Shown: positions 50,136 to 60,801 of the stretch, piece after piece | Numbering within the stretch: the first letter of the stretch is position 1 | How the letters are laid out: every line of letters starts with the position of its first letter | Source: Owenweeksia sp. TMED14 | GTDB taxonomy: Bacteria > Bacteroidota > Bacteroidia > Flavobacteriales > Schleiferiaceae | Direction: 5' to 3' | DNA: 64,000 bases | Assembly (NCBI GenBank): GCA_949529985.1 | Contig: CATIRS010000024.1 | Location: 1-64,000 of the forward strand | The notes under the pieces: model-generated | What the model was told of the DNA's origin: nothing | Seen by the model: the letters and a program-made list of their open reading frames with translations, nothing else | Databases searched by the model: none | Made by a program: the position numbers and the translations under genes

Positions 50136-53039
50136 ATGCTTCGTTCATTAACTTTATTTCTTCTTCTATTTTCCTTCTTCTCAGTCAATGCTCAAGGGGT
50201 TATTCGTGGTGTCGTAATAGATAAAGAAACTGGTGAAACAATTATTGGAGCTGCAATTCAATGCCTCTCCTGCGTAAATGGAACTGCTAGTGATCTAGAT
50301 GGTAATTTCTCTTTAAATGCACGGGAAGGGTCGCATTCAATAGAAATTAAATATTTTACATACAAGACCCTTCAAATAGATAACATAAGCGTTTCATCGA
50401 ATGATATTACATTAATTGGGGATTTATTCCTAGAAAGCGAAGACAATTTAAAACTTGATGAGGTTTTAATAGTAGCAGAAGCTAGTCGCAATACTGAAGC
50501 TTCACTTTTAACATTAAAAAAGAAATCCATTCAAATAATTGATGGTATTTCTGCCTCGAAAATGTCACAGACCGGTGACGGAACGGCCGTGGAAGCAGCC
50601 AAAAGAATAACAGGAGTATCCATTGAAGGTGGGAAGTATGTTTACATAAGGGGATTAGGAGATAGATACTCTAAAACAACATTAAATGGAATGGATATCC
50701 CAGGATTGGATCCAGATAAAAACACTATTCAAATGGATATTTTTCCGACTGACTTAGTAAGTAATATCGTCATTAGTAAATCCTTTACTGCTGATCAATC
50801 TGCTGATTTTACAGGAGGCTTATTGAACATTGAGACAAAAGCTTTTCCTAATAAAAAGATATTTAAAATAACTTATTCTAACTCATACAACCCATCTATG
50901 AGTCTCAGGAAAAATTATATCACATACAATGGAGGATCAACTGATTTCTTAGGATTTGACGATGGCACTAGAGCTCTTCCCCTATTAGCCACAAGCAATA
51001 ATATACCTACTCCTATTTCAGGTGCATCCTCATCTCAAGTAAATTCATTTGTTCGGAGCTTTGATCCTAATCTTGGCACTATAAAAAAACTAAGCTTACT
51101 GGACTTAAGCCTCGGGCTAACCATGGGAAATCAATGGGAATGGAAGAATAGACCTACACAGTCAGGCGAAATTCCAAAATTGGGATATATATTTTCTATG
51201 TCTTATAAATCTAATTATAATTTTTACGAAAATGTTTTCTACGGTGAATACCAAAGGTATGGAGACCCAGATTCCTTAAATCTGAGATACGCGACAAAAA
51301 GTCAAGGGAAGCTTGGTGAAAATAATATTCTTATTGGAGCACTCGGTGGCTTTACTTATAAGACAAACTTGAGTAAAGTGCGCATTACTTTAATGCACCT
51401 ACAGAATGGAGTTAGTCGAGCTGGTGAATTTGATATTGAAAATGATGAGTCGGCTGTTGGACAGTCAGGATATTATGCGGCCTCTGACAACCTCGAATAC
51501 AATCAAAGATCATTGACAAACCTATTGATAAATGGAACGAGAGCGCATCCTGAAAAAAATACAGAATTAGATTGGCGAATTGCGCCTACTCTATCAATTT
51601 CTAACGATCCAGACCTTAGAAAAACAGCATTCACTTTTAGCCCTGTAGACACTTTGTTTATCGCAGGTGCTGGAGGCAACCCTTCTCGAATATGGCGATC
51701 ACTCAGAGAAATAAACCTGCCAGCTAGAATTGACATAACTAAAAAGCTAACAATATTCAATGAGCCAGCTAAATTTAAATTTGGAACCAGTAACACATTT
51801 AAATCACGTTATTATGAGATTTCATTTTTTGATATGCAATTTTTTGGGTCGCAAAACTGGCAAGATGCTAACCCTCAAAGCGTACTGCTAAATCCAAATA
51901 TTTATCCAAACGATTATAACAATATTTACTATCAATCGGGAAATAATGATCCCAACCCAAATAAATACAACTCCAACAGTAATACGGCCGCTGCATACTT
52001 CTCAAGTGAATTTGAATTAAACATTCGATTAAAAGGAATTATGGGTCTGCGTGCTGAGCACTTTATTCAAAGGCATACCGGACGCGATCAAACCTATGCC
52101 AACGGAGATCGAGTAAATGGCCAAAATTTAATAAATGATATCGTATTAAACTCGCTAGATCTTTTCCCGTCTCTGAATTTAATCTATTCTCTTAGCGAAA
52201 ACCAAAAAATACGTTTATCTGCCACAAGAACAATTGCAAGACCTTCTTTTAAAGAACTCTCTTTTGCTCAAATAATTGACCCAATTACTAACCGAATATT
52301 CAATGGTAGCTTTTTTAAATACTCTGCATGGAGTGGGGTTTTAAAAGAAACTAATGTAACTAATCTCGACGTACGATGGGAAGAATACGCTAAGCGAGGA
52401 CAGATGTTTTCAATTAGTGCATTTTATAAAAATTTCATAAATCCGATTGAAATGGTTAGAATTGCGGAGCAGCAAAGCAGCACAGAATTTCAACCCAGAA
52501 ATGTAGGGTTTGGAAATATGATAGGTACAGAAATCGAATGGAACTCAAGCTTGACAGGGTTTTCACCAGCATTTAAAAATATTTTCTTTAATGGAAACAT
52601 TACTCTGATTAATTCCCAAATAACTATGAGTGATGTCGAATATAACTCTAGAAAAGATTATGAAAGAACAAATGAAATAGTTAATGATAATCGGCAGATG
52701 GCAGGTCAATCGCCATATGTTATCAATACTGGATTCACCTATTCAAGCAAAAATAAAAATTCCAATTTTGGATTGTTTTATAATGTTAAAGGCCCCACTC
52801 TTAAAGTAGTTGGATTAGGTCTTTTTCCAGATATATTTAGCCTTCCTTTTCATTCATTAAATGCTAGCTTCACCACAAAAGCAGGTGCAAATAAAAATAC
52901 AGACATTAAAATACGCTTAATTAATATTCTTAAAGATGACATTCAAAGCGTCTACAAATCTTTTCAGGCTAATCAGGAAATATTTAGCCGATACTTTCCT
53001 GGAATTAATTTAAGTGCTAGTGTGACTTTTAACCTCTAG
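50136..53039 (+). CDS. TonB-dependent outer-membrane receptor
   Basis: A 967-residue protein. Signal peptide (to about SVNAQ, 20), a CarboxypepD_reg-like domain at about 21-110 (IRGVVIDKETGETIIGAAI, ASDLDGNFSL), then the plug at about 125-250 (EAAKRITGVSIEGGKYVYI, RGLGDRYSKTTLNG, DQSADFTGGLLNI) and a ~700-residue 22-strand-type barrel ending in the outer-membrane Phe signal region (INLSASVTFNL). It imports a bulky ligand using TonB energy. The ligand is unknown. It is not the SusC type because no SusD follows. Confidence 0.92.
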   Translation: MLRSLTLFLLLFSFFSVNAQGVIRGVVIDKETGETIIGAAIQCLSCVNGTASDLDGNFSLNAREGSHSIEIKYFTYKTLQIDNISVSSNDITLIGDLFLESEDNLKLDEVLIVAEASRNTEASLLTLKKKSIQIIDGISASKMSQTGDGTAVEAAKRITGVSIEGGKYVYIRGLGDRYSKTTLNGMDIPGLDPDKNTIQMDIFPTDLVSNIVISKSFTADQSADFTGGLLNIETKAFPNKKIFKITYSNSYNPSMSLRKNYITYNGGSTDFLGFDDGTRALPLLATSNNIPTPISGASSSQVNSFVRSFDPNLGTIKKLSLLDLSLGLTMGNQWEWKNRPTQSGEIPKLGYIFSMSYKSNYNFYENVFYGEYQRYGDPDSLNLRYATKSQGKLGENNILIGALGGFTYKTNLSKVRITLMHLQNGVSRAGEFDIENDESAVGQSGYYAASDNLEYNQRSLTNLLINGTRAHPEKNTELDWRIAPTLSISNDPDLRKTAFTFSPVDTLFIAGAGGNPSRIWRSLREINLPARIDITKKLTIFNEPAKFKFGTSNTFKSRYYEISFFDMQFFGSQNWQDANPQSVLLNPNIYPNDYNNIYYQSGNNDPNPNKYNSNSNTAAAYFSSEFELNIRLKGIMGLRAEHFIQRHTGRDQTYANGDRVNGQNLINDIVLNSLDLFPSLNLIYSLSENQKIRLSATRTIARPSFKELSFAQIIDPITNRIFNGSFFKYSAWSGVLKETNVTNLDVRWEEYAKRGQMFSISAFYKNFINPIEMVRIAEQQSSTEFQPRNVGFGNMIGTEIEWNSSLTGFSPAFKNIFFNGNITLINSQITMSDVEYNSRKDYERTNEIVNDNRQMAGQSPYVINTGFTYSSKNKNSNFGLFYNVKGPTLKVVGLGLFPDIFSLPFHSLNASFTTKAGANKNTDIKIRLINILKDDIQSVYKSFQANQEIFSRYFPGINLSASVTFNL

Positions 53040-53049
53040 CACTTAAAAA

Positions 53050-54321
53050 TTAAATAAATAGAGGCCGATCCGACATCATGAAATTTACTTTTTCACCTAT
53101 GGAACCTAATTGAGATTCATTTTCAATCGATTTTATTACTTCGTCAAAATAACCTACGATTGTTTCCATATCATTCTCTATCAAACCTCTGCTAGTTATT
53201 GCAGCCGTGCCAAGCCTTATTCCACTTGTTATAAAAGGAGATTTATCGTCAAACGGGACCATGTTTTTGTTTGCAGTTATATGCGCTTTAACCAAAGCCG
53301 CTTCTGCCAATTTACCCGTCACATTTTTATTTCTTAGGTCGATAAGCATTAAATGATTATCCGTACCTCCTGAAATAACCTCATATCCTTTCGATATAAA
53401 AGCGCTTGACATTGCCCTTGCATTTTTACGAACTTGAACGATATAATTAAAATATTTATCTGATAAAGCTTCACCATAAGCGACTGCTTTTCCAGCAATA
53501 ACATGCTCTAAAGGACCGCCTTGGATACCGGGGAAAACAGACATATCCAAAATATTAGACATCATTTTAATATTTCCTTTTGGAGTCCTTAAACCCCATG
53601 GATTTTCAAAATCTTGCCCCATCATGATCATCCCCCCTCGCGGACCCCTTAATGTCTTATGAGTTGTCGTTGTCACGAAATGACAGTGAGGCATGGGATC
53701 ATTAAGAATCCCTTTTGCTATAAACCCAGATGGGTGCGAAATATCAGCAAGTAATAGAGCGTTAATCTCATCAGCAATTTCTCTAAACTTTTTATAGTCA
53801 ATATCTCGAGAGTAGGCAGAAGCTCCACAAATTATCATTTTTGGCTTTTCTAAGTGGGCTTTTTCTCTAATTTTTTCATAGTTAATGAGACCGGAATCTC
53901 TGTCGACCCCATAGAAAACTGCATTGTATGTTTTTCCTGAAAAATTCACAGGAGAGCCGTGTGTGAGATGTCCACCATGACTTAGGTCAAAACCCAAAAT
54001 TGTTTCACCAGGCTTTAAACAGGCTAAATAAATCGCCGCATTTGCTTGAGACCCACTGTGAGGCTGTACGTTAACATATTCTGCATCAAACAATTCTGAG
54101 GCCCTGTTTCTCGCAAGGTTCTCAATATCATCAACAACTTCACACCCTCCGTAATACCTTTTACCTGGATAGCCTTCAGCATATTTATTAGTAAGAATTG
54201 ACCCTACAGCTTGCATGACTTGAGGACTGACATAATTTTCTGAAGCAATAAGCTCAAGGCCTTTAGTCTGACGCTTGTGCTCTTCGTTAATAAGATCAAA
54301 GATTGCTGAATCGTGTTCCAT
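53050..54321 (-). CDS. glyA: Serine hydroxymethyltransferase
   Basis: A 423-residue PLP enzyme. N-terminal [48 protein letters not shown] and the PLP-lysine segment [13 protein letters not shown] are all present. It interconverts serine and glycine with tetrahydrofolate, supplying one-carbon units. folD of the same pathway is at 58.4 kb. It is convergent with the TonB receptor (ten bases apart) and divergent from fahA. Confidence 0.96.
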   Translation of the reverse strand: MEHDSAIFDLINEEHKRQTKGLELIASENYVSPQVMQAVGSILTNKYAEGYPGKRYYGGCEVVDDIENLARNRASELFDAEYVNVQPHSGSQANAAIYLACLKPGETILGFDLSHGGHLTHGSPVNFSGKTYNAVFYGVDRDSGLINYEKIREKAHLEKPKMIICGASAYSRDIDYKKFREIADEINALLLADISHPSGFIAKGILNDPMPHCHFVTTTTHKTLRGPRGGMIMMGQDFENPWGLRTPKGNIKMMSNILDMSVFPGIQGGPLEHVIAGKAVAYGEALSDKYFNYIVQVRKNARAMSSAFISKGYEVISGGTDNHLMLIDLRNKNVTGKLAEAALVKAHITANKNMVPFDDKSPFITSGIRLGTAAITSRGLIENDMETIVGYFDEVIKSIENESQLGSIGEKVNFMMSDRPLFI

Positions 54322-54357
54322 AATATTGGCTGTAACTTGCAGTTAAAAGTAAGTCAA

Positions 54358-55650
54358 ATGGCCCATGTGATTGATTCAAAAATAGAGAGTTTTCTAAAGG
54401 TTTCTCAACAATCAGATTTTCCTATTCAAAATATCCCATTTGGAGTTGTAAAATGGATTAATGGGGAAGAATCCTGCGCGACTAGAATTGGAGACGTCGT
54501 AATAAACCTATCTATACTCGAGGAAAATGGCATATTTTCAGATTGCAACTTGAAAAAGAATACTTTCGATGGTGATTCTTTGAATAAATTCCTTTCCCAA
54601 ACAAAGCAAGTATGGAGATCTGTACGTTCAACCCTGTCAAATATTTATGACAAAAAAAATATTGATTTTCAATACAAAACCAACATTCGAAGTCAGTGTG
54701 AATCAAATTTTTCTGATGTGAAAATGATTTTACCTGTATCTATTGGTGACTACACAGATTTCTATTCATCGAAAGAACATGCCACAAATGTTGGGTCAAT
54801 GTTCAGAGATCCAAAAAATGCATTACTCGCTAATTGGTCTCATATTCCGGTCGGCTACCACGGAAGGAGCTCAACAATATTTGTATCTGGAAAACAGGTT
54901 AATAGACCCAATGGGCAAAAAAAATCACCAAATGATGAATTGCCAAATTTTGGTCCTTCAAAAAAAATTGATTTTGAACTAGAAATGGCTTTTGTAACAG
55001 GTAACGGACCTAACAATGGTGACCCAATTTCTGTTGAAAATAGTGAAGACTTCATCTTTGGACTCACACTATTAAACGATTGGTCAGCACGAGACATTCA
55101 ACAATGGGAATATGTGCCCCTAGGTCCATTTCTATCAAAGAATTTCGCTTCATGCATCTCACCTTGGATAATAACTTTAGACGCTCTAGAGCCATTTCGA
55201 TCAAATAGGCCATCTCAAGATAAACCGAAACCACTACCCTACCTTCAGCAATCGCCATTAAACGCAAATTTTAACATTAAACTAGAAGTCGGAATAAAAC
55301 CTCAGGGATCAGAAGAGACAATCGTTTCTAAGAGCAACTTTAAGCATATGTACTGGTCTATAAATCAACAACTTGCTCACCACAGCATTAATGGTTGTAT
55401 TATTAGAGCAGGAGATCTCATGGGATCTGGAACAATATCAGGGCCAAATAAAGGTTCTTATGGCTCTATGCTAGAGATCACATGGAACGGGACTGAGCCA
55501 ATTAAATTATCTAATGGTACGACGAGGTCTTTTATTGAAGATAATGACTTGGTGATTATGCGAGGATACTCAGAGAATAAGGAACTAAGAATTGGGTTCG
55601 GGGAATGTGAGTCTAAACTTCTTCCATCAAAGACATGGAAGAAGAAATAG
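54358..55650 (+). CDS. fahA: Fumarylacetoacetase
   Basis: A 430-residue FAH. I place the start at ATG 54358, because the 15 codons before it overlap the glyA start region and are not family-like. Diagnostic segments: FPIQNIPFGVVKW at the N-terminus, DFYSSKEHATNVGSMFR (metal and catalytic His region), FELEMAFVTG, NDWSARDIQQWEYVPLGPF, and GDLMGSGTISGPNKGS. It cleaves fumarylacetoacetate in the last step of tyrosine degradation. It overlaps rel by 16 bases. Confidence 0.94.
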   Translation: MAHVIDSKIESFLKVSQQSDFPIQNIPFGVVKWINGEESCATRIGDVVINLSILEENGIFSDCNLKKNTFDGDSLNKFLSQTKQVWRSVRSTLSNIYDKKNIDFQYKTNIRSQCESNFSDVKMILPVSIGDYTDFYSSKEHATNVGSMFRDPKNALLANWSHIPVGYHGRSSTIFVSGKQVNRPNGQKKSPNDELPNFGPSKKIDFELEMAFVTGNGPNNGDPISVENSEDFIFGLTLLNDWSARDIQQWEYVPLGPFLSKNFASCISPWIITLDALEPFRSNRPSQDKPKPLPYLQQSPLNANFNIKLEVGIKPQGSEETIVSKSNFKHMYWSINQQLAHHSINGCIIRAGDLMGSGTISGPNKGSYGSMLEITWNGTEPIKLSNGTTRSFIEDNDLVIMRGYSENKELRIGFGECESKLLPSKTWKKK

Positions 55651-57839
55651 TTAATTTTAAAAAACTCATCCAGTCGAAGTATAGAAAATTACTGAGACTT
55701 GCGGAAAAACGTGGCGGAGACAAGGATGATTTGGCCCTTATAAGAAAAGCATTTAAAGTTGCATCTGACGCGCACAAGGACGTTTACAGGAAGTCAGGAG
55801 AGCCGTATATAACTCATCCTCTAGAAGTGGCGCTTATAGTGTCAGAAGAAATTGGTCTGGGCCCACAATCAATCTCTGCTGCACTATTGCACGACGTAAT
55901 TGAAGATTCAGAGTATACAAGTGAACAAATAACACATATGTTTGGCGATTCCATCTCATATATGGTTTCCAGTTTAACTAAAATTCAAGGAATATTTGAT
56001 AATCAGTCATCTTCTATGCAAGCAGAGAATTTCCGTAAGCTCTTGCTTAGCATTAGTGATGATGTTAGGGTGATCCTGATTAAAATGGCAGATCGATTGC
56101 ACAACATGCGGACTTTAGAAGGCGTGACTTATGCAAAGCAGCTAAAAACAGCTAGCGAAACGCTATATATTTTTGCTCCTCTAGCTCATAGAATGGGTTT
56201 ATATTATATCAAAAGTGAATATGAAGATCTTGGATTAAAATACACTGAGCCAGATGTTTACAATGAAATTTCAGAAAAAATAGATGGTTTTGAGCAAAAT
56301 GACGCTGATTATTTAAAGCGATTTAGCTCAAATATTTATAGCCTTTTAAACTCTGAAGGATTTGTCTTTTCAATTAAAAGAATAACAAAAGGAATATTCT
56401 CTATTCGAAGAAAAATGATTAACCAAGGAGTAACATTTGAGGAGGTCTATGACAAGTATGCCATCAGAATACTTATAGACGCAGGACCTAAAAAGGAAAA
56501 GGCAGAAATATGGAGAGCTTACTCTAATATCACAAGTGTATTTAAAGCAAACCCAAGAAGACTTAGGGATTGGATAACATCACCAAAGGCAAATGGATAT
56601 GAGTCTCTTCATATCACAGTAATGGGACCTGAAGGTCATTGGATAGAAGTCCAGATCCGGTCCAAGCGAATGGACTTAGAGGCTGAAAAGGGTTATGCTG
56701 CTCATTGGCGATATAAAGAAGATAATTCTGGAAATACCGCACTCGATGAATGGCTGAGTGGAATTCGTGAAGCTATTGATAACCAAGGAGATGACGCAAT
56801 TGAATTTATTGATCAGTTTAAACTTCAGCTTTTCTCTGAAGAGATTTTTGTATTTACTCCCCAGGGAAAAATGCTAACATTACCAAAGCACTCTACTCCG
56901 ATAGACTTTGCTTTTGAAATACATACAGATCTTGGAATGAAAATTCTTGGAGCTAAAGCCAACGGAAAGCTTGTTCCATTATCTTATAAACTCCAAACCG
57001 GAGATCAAATTCAAATCTTAAGCAGTGAAACGCAAAAGCCATCTCAACAATGGATCGAATGGTCCGTTACCTCAAAAGCAAAGTCAACAATACTTCATTT
57101 TTTAAAAAATGAAGAAAAAAAATCTATTGAACGAGGAGAAAGGCTTTTAAAGCGTATAATGACAAAAGCAAAGTTTGACTGGAACCAAAGTAGAACACAA
57201 CGAATGCTCAATTACTTTGGAATAAAAACGCCGCGAGAACTTTTTTCTAGGTTTGGATCAGGAAAATACCACGGTGACCATATTAGGGGCTTCATCCAAG
57301 AAGAAAGTGGAAGTTTTTATCAATACTTAAGAAAACGATTTAAACCTAAAGCATCTGTTTTAAAGGATATTAATATTGACTCGGGAAAAATTGTCTTTGG
57401 ACCAGACTTAGTTATTCTTGATCATAAAATGTCCAAATGCTGTCGTCCGATACAAGACGACCCAATCTTTGGATTCATCGAAGATGATGGGATCAAAGTA
57501 CATCGAACAGACTGTCCGCACGCAATAAATCTTCAAGGCAGATTCGCAGAAAAAGTAATTATTGCACAATGGGGTAAAAATGTTTCTGATGGATTCAACG
57601 CTACCCTTCGCTTTTCGGGTGCAGATTCAAGTGGACTTCTACTCAAAGTATCAAAAGTAATATCCAATGAAATGAATATGGATATAATAAGCCTACACAT
57701 AAATGGGTCTGAAGGTATTTTTAGCGGGACAATATCTGTTGTTGTATTGGACAGAAGCCAACTGACACAATTAGCTTCAAACTTAAGGGCAATAAAAGGA
57801 ATTGATATGGTTGAACGCGAAGTCTCTATATCTAAATAA
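55635..57839 (+). CDS. rel: RelA/SpoT-family (p)ppGpp synthetase/hydrolase
   Basis: A 734-residue long RSH protein. The HD hydrolase domain has ALLHDVIEDSEY (HD at 86-87, ED at 90-91), so the hydrolase motif looks intact. The synthetase domain has SPKANGYESLHITVMGPEGH and WIEVQIRSKRMD (about 315-345). TGS begins VFTPQGKMLTLPKHSTPIDF (about 405). A Cys-Cys motif HKMSKCCRP lies near 602 and an ACT domain from about 655 (ATLRFSGADSSGLLLKVSKV). It controls the stringent response and is probably bifunctional. The start lies inside the end of fahA, implying coupling. Confidence 0.95.
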   Translation: MEEEIVNFKKLIQSKYRKLLRLAEKRGGDKDDLALIRKAFKVASDAHKDVYRKSGEPYITHPLEVALIVSEEIGLGPQSISAALLHDVIEDSEYTSEQITHMFGDSISYMVSSLTKIQGIFDNQSSSMQAENFRKLLLSISDDVRVILIKMADRLHNMRTLEGVTYAKQLKTASETLYIFAPLAHRMGLYYIKSEYEDLGLKYTEPDVYNEISEKIDGFEQNDADYLKRFSSNIYSLLNSEGFVFSIKRITKGIFSIRRKMINQGVTFEEVYDKYAIRILIDAGPKKEKAEIWRAYSNITSVFKANPRRLRDWITSPKANGYESLHITVMGPEGHWIEVQIRSKRMDLEAEKGYAAHWRYKEDNSGNTALDEWLSGIREAIDNQGDDAIEFIDQFKLQLFSEEIFVFTPQGKMLTLPKHSTPIDFAFEIHTDLGMKILGAKANGKLVPLSYKLQTGDQIQILSSETQKPSQQWIEWSVTSKAKSTILHFLKNEEKKSIERGERLLKRIMTKAKFDWNQSRTQRMLNYFGIKTPRELFSRFGSGKYHGDHIRGFIQEESGSFYQYLRKRFKPKASVLKDINIDSGKIVFGPDLVILDHKMSKCCRPIQDDPIFGFIEDDGIKVHRTDCPHAINLQGRFAEKVIIAQWGKNVSDGFNATLRFSGADSSGLLLKVSKVISNEMNMDIISLHINGSEGIFSGTISVVVLDRSQLTQLASNLRAIKGIDMVEREVSISK

Positions 57840-57841
57840 AA

Positions 57842-58453
57842 TCAGGGTAAGCCAATATACTTATGGGTCTGTAGAGACAGACGCCAGTTTGATTTTTTTT
57901 CTAAGTATTCAATAATAACTGGTAGCATGAGGTCTCTTTTACTCCATTCAGGTTGCAGGAAAACTTGACAATTTGGTCCTACTTTGGCAGCATGCTTTTC
58001 AGCCCATTTTAAGTCATTCAAATTGTAAATAATCATTTTTAATTCATCAGCTTTTTCATACCACTCTTCTAAAGGAGATTTTGTTTTTTTAGGAGACAAA
58101 CAGATCCAGTCCCAAGTTCCTGAAAATTTATATGCGCCAGAAGTTTCGAGATGAATTTTCTTATTCTTCTTTTTTAATGACTCAGTCAGTAGAGACATAT
58201 TCCACATCAATGGCTCTCCGCCTGTAATTACAACTGTTAAATCCTGATCTTCAAGCATTTTCAACATTACGGAGACATCAGTAAGTGCGTGCTTTCCAGC
58301 ATCCCAAGACTCTTTAACATCGCACCAATGACAACCGACATCACAACCACCAATTCTAAAGAAAAAAGATGGAACACCTGTATGGGCACCTTCGCCTTGT
58401 ATAGTGCGAAAAGCTTCCATTAAGGGAAGAGGCTTCTTGCTATTCTCTATCAT
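57842..58453 (-). CDS. queE: 7-carboxy-7-deazaguanine synthase
   Basis: A 203-residue radical SAM enzyme with the cluster motif C-x3-C-x2-C in GGCDVGCHWCDVKES (about 33-47), the N-terminal EAFRTIQGEGAHTGVPSFF and the VVITGGEPL SAM motif. It forms the 7-deazapurine core of queuosine. No other queuosine gene is adjacent. It is the last gene of the ffh-folD-queE run and overlaps folD by 14 bases. Confidence 0.93.
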   Translation of the reverse strand: MIENSKKPLPLMEAFRTIQGEGAHTGVPSFFFRIGGCDVGCHWCDVKESWDAGKHALTDVSVMLKMLEDQDLTVVITGGEPLMWNMSLLTESLKKKNKKIHLETSGAYKFSGTWDWICLSPKKTKSPLEEWYEKADELKMIIYNLNDLKWAEKHAAKVGPNCQVFLQPEWSKRDLMLPVIIEYLEKKSNWRLSLQTHKYIGLP

Positions 58454-59297
58454 CTGCCGCTAAAAGTGTATTCATTAATAAACCTACCCTCGTCATGAGA
58501 CCTACACCTCCAGGAACAGGACTAATAGCTGAGGCTATATTGAAGATCGAATCAATATCGACATCACCTTTAAGTTTTCCATCAACCCTATTAATACCAA
58601 CATCCACCACAACAGCACCTTCCTTAACATGACTTTGATTAATAAATAAAGGCTTTCCAATTGCAACAATTAATATATCTGCGCTCTTTGTCAGTAGCTC
58701 TAGATCATGAGTTCTAGAGTGGGCCAATGTAACTGTTGCATTGCCGAATTTACTATTAGAACTTAGGAGGATCGACATAGGTGAACCAACAATATTGCTA
58801 CGACCCAAAACAACGGCACGCTTACCGGATGCATCAATTCCAAAGTACTCGAGCAGAAGCAATATTCCATAAGGCGTCGCTGGAATATATGTTGGAAGGC
58901 CTAAGGCCATTCGACCAAAATTTTCCGGATGGAACCCGTCCACATCTTTCATGGGGTCAATCGCTAATAAAATTCTTTTTTCATTTATTTGTTTCGGAAG
59001 AGGCAATTGAACTATAAATCCGTGTATTTCAGTGTCAGAGTTTAGTCGCTCAATGTTTTTCAATAATTCTATCTCAGTAACATCTTCTTCCAAACGAATA
59101 AGCGTCGATAAAAACCCTACCTCTGCACAATCCTTAACTTTTCCATTAACATAAACTGATGAAGCTGGATTATTTCCAACAAGAATAGCGGCTAAATGAG
59201 GACGTTTTTTTTTATCTTTTAAACGACGATCTACTTTTATTGAAATCTCTTTTTTAAAGACATTAGCTGCCTCTTTACCACTCAAAATTAATGCCAT
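58440..59297 (-). CDS. folD: Methylene-tetrahydrofolate dehydrogenase/cyclohydrolase
   Basis: A 285-residue bifunctional FolD with AAILVGNNPASSVYVNGK (catalytic Lys region), GFIVQLPLPKQI, DVDGFHPENFG, the dinucleotide site VVLGRSNIVGSPMSILL and the C-terminal PVPGGVGLMTRVGLLMNT. It interconverts methylene-, methenyl- and formyl-THF, downstream of GlyA in one-carbon metabolism. Its start overlaps the ffh stop by one base. Confidence 0.96.
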   Translation of the reverse strand: MALILSGKEAANVFKKEISIKVDRRLKDKKKRPHLAAILVGNNPASSVYVNGKVKDCAEVGFLSTLIRLEEDVTEIELLKNIERLNSDTEIHGFIVQLPLPKQINEKRILLAIDPMKDVDGFHPENFGRMALGLPTYIPATPYGILLLLEYFGIDASGKRAVVLGRSNIVGSPMSILLSSNSKFGNATVTLAHSRTHDLELLTKSADILIVAIGKPLFINQSHVKEGAVVVDVGINRVDGKLKGDVDIDSIFNIASAISPVPGGVGLMTRVGLLMNTLLAADDRE

Positions 59298-60631
59298 TAC
59301 CCTCGACCGTTATTCATCATATTCATAATTTTTTTCTGTCCATCTTTCCCTTGCATAACCTTCATCATTTTACTCATGTCGTCAAATTGCTTGACCAATT
59401 TATTTACATCAGCAACAGTTCTACCACTTCCTTTTGCTATCCGAGATCGCCTTGTGCCATTCAAAATAGCAGGATTTCTTCTCTCATCAAGGGTCATGGC
59501 CATAATCATAGCCTCAATGTATTTAAAAGCATCATCTGGAATATCCATATTTTTCATCGCTTTACCCACCCCAGGTATCATGCCCATAAGGTCTTTCACA
59601 GACCCCATTTTTTTTATTTGCCTTATTTGGGTCAGAAAATCATCAAACCCGAAAGAATTATTAGCTATTTTTTTTGAAAGCTTCCTTGACTCCTCTTGAT
59701 CAAATTGCTCCTGAGCTCTTTCAACGAGGGATATTACATCACCCATACCAAGAATTCGATCCGCCATTCTATCGGGATGAAAAACATCTATTGCTTCCAT
59801 CTTTTCTCCAGTTCCAATAAATTTTATTGGAACCTCGACTACAGACCTTATGGTTAGTGCTGCCCCACCTCGGGTATCTCCATCTAGTTTAGTTAAAACG
59901 ACTCCGGTATAATTAAGAATATCATGAAAAGACTTTGCGGTATTAACAGCATCTTGGCCAGTCATTGAATCAACAACAAAAAGAGTCTCCTGAGGACTTA
60001 GCTCAGAATGTATCGCCTCAATTTCCAGCATCAAGGCTTGATCTATGGCTAAACGACCTGCAGTATCAATTAACAAATAATCAAAACCCTCGTCTAAGGC
60101 CCTCTTTTGCGCCAATGATGCAATCTTAACAGGGTCCTTCTCTTCAGGAATTGAGAAAACTTCTAAACCTATCTGAGCGCCAAGAGTGTTTAATTGATCT
60201 ATGGCCGCAGGTCGATATACATCGCAAGCAGCAAGAAGTACTCTCTTTGATTTTTTTTGTTTTAGAAAGAAACCAAGTTTAGCAGTAAATGTAGTTTTCC
60301 CAGAGCCTTGAAGACCCACCATTAAAATTGTATTGAGGCCTTTTTCTGAGGAAATATCACTGGATCTTTCTCCCATTAAAAGCGCCATTTCATCCCTGAC
60401 AATTTTAATCATAGCTTGACCAGGCTCAACAGACTTAACTACATCTTGACCAAGTGCCCTCGACTTTATGGAATCCGTAAAACCTTTAGCGATTTTATAA
60501 TTTACGTCCGCATCAACTAATGCTCTTCGGATATCTTTTACGGCATCCGCAATATTAATATCCGTAATTCGTGCACGACCAGATAGACGGCGTATTGCTT
60601 TATCAATTTTTTCACTTAGACTCTCAAACAT
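59297..60631 (-). CDS. ffh: Signal recognition particle protein Ffh
   Basis: A 444-residue SRP GTPase. The N-domain is followed by G1 LMVGLQGSGKTTFTAKLG (about 105-122), G3 LLIDTAGRL, G4 VLTKLDGDTRGGAAL and the Met-rich M-domain (KKMGSVKDLMGMIPGVGKAM, ending MKVMQGKDGQKKIMNMM). It targets nascent membrane and secreted proteins to the Sec machinery. It is the first gene of a head-to-tail overlapping set with folD and queE. Confidence 0.97.
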   Translation of the reverse strand: MFESLSEKIDKAIRRLSGRARITDINIADAVKDIRRALVDADVNYKIAKGFTDSIKSRALGQDVVKSVEPGQAMIKIVRDEMALLMGERSSDISSEKGLNTILMVGLQGSGKTTFTAKLGFFLKQKKSKRVLLAACDVYRPAAIDQLNTLGAQIGLEVFSIPEEKDPVKIASLAQKRALDEGFDYLLIDTAGRLAIDQALMLEIEAIHSELSPQETLFVVDSMTGQDAVNTAKSFHDILNYTGVVLTKLDGDTRGGAALTIRSVVEVPIKFIGTGEKMEAIDVFHPDRMADRILGMGDVISLVERAQEQFDQEESRKLSKKIANNSFGFDDFLTQIRQIKKMGSVKDLMGMIPGVGKAMKNMDIPDDAFKYIEAMIMAMTLDERRNPAILNGTRRSRIAKGSGRTVADVNKLVKQFDDMSKMMKVMQGKDGQKKIMNMMNNGRG

Positions 60632-60649
60632 TTGGTGGCAAATTTTTTA

Positions 60650-60657
60650 CAAAGTTA
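60650..60657 (-). promoter_or_regulatory. Possible -7 box (TAACTTTG) of the ffh operon
   Basis: On the minus strand TAACTTTG lies 18 bases upstream of the ffh ATG, a sensible distance for a short leader. The -33 TTG is not at the standard spacing. Confidence 0.4.
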
Positions 60658-60801
60658 AAGGTTACAATGATTGACCACTGAAAGAAAACTTTAATATTTA
60701 AATCTAAATGACTTAAATACTATTTATTGAAAAACTAGGCATCTCGATATGAAATTTGTCTTAATTTAACGCAAAATATAGTTTCAAATAAAAATTCAGA
60801 C

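Noticed and set aside
59291..59699. Plus-strand frames over the ffh 3' half
   Set aside because: They are shadows of the Met-rich and helical codons of ffh, which is a secure gene.
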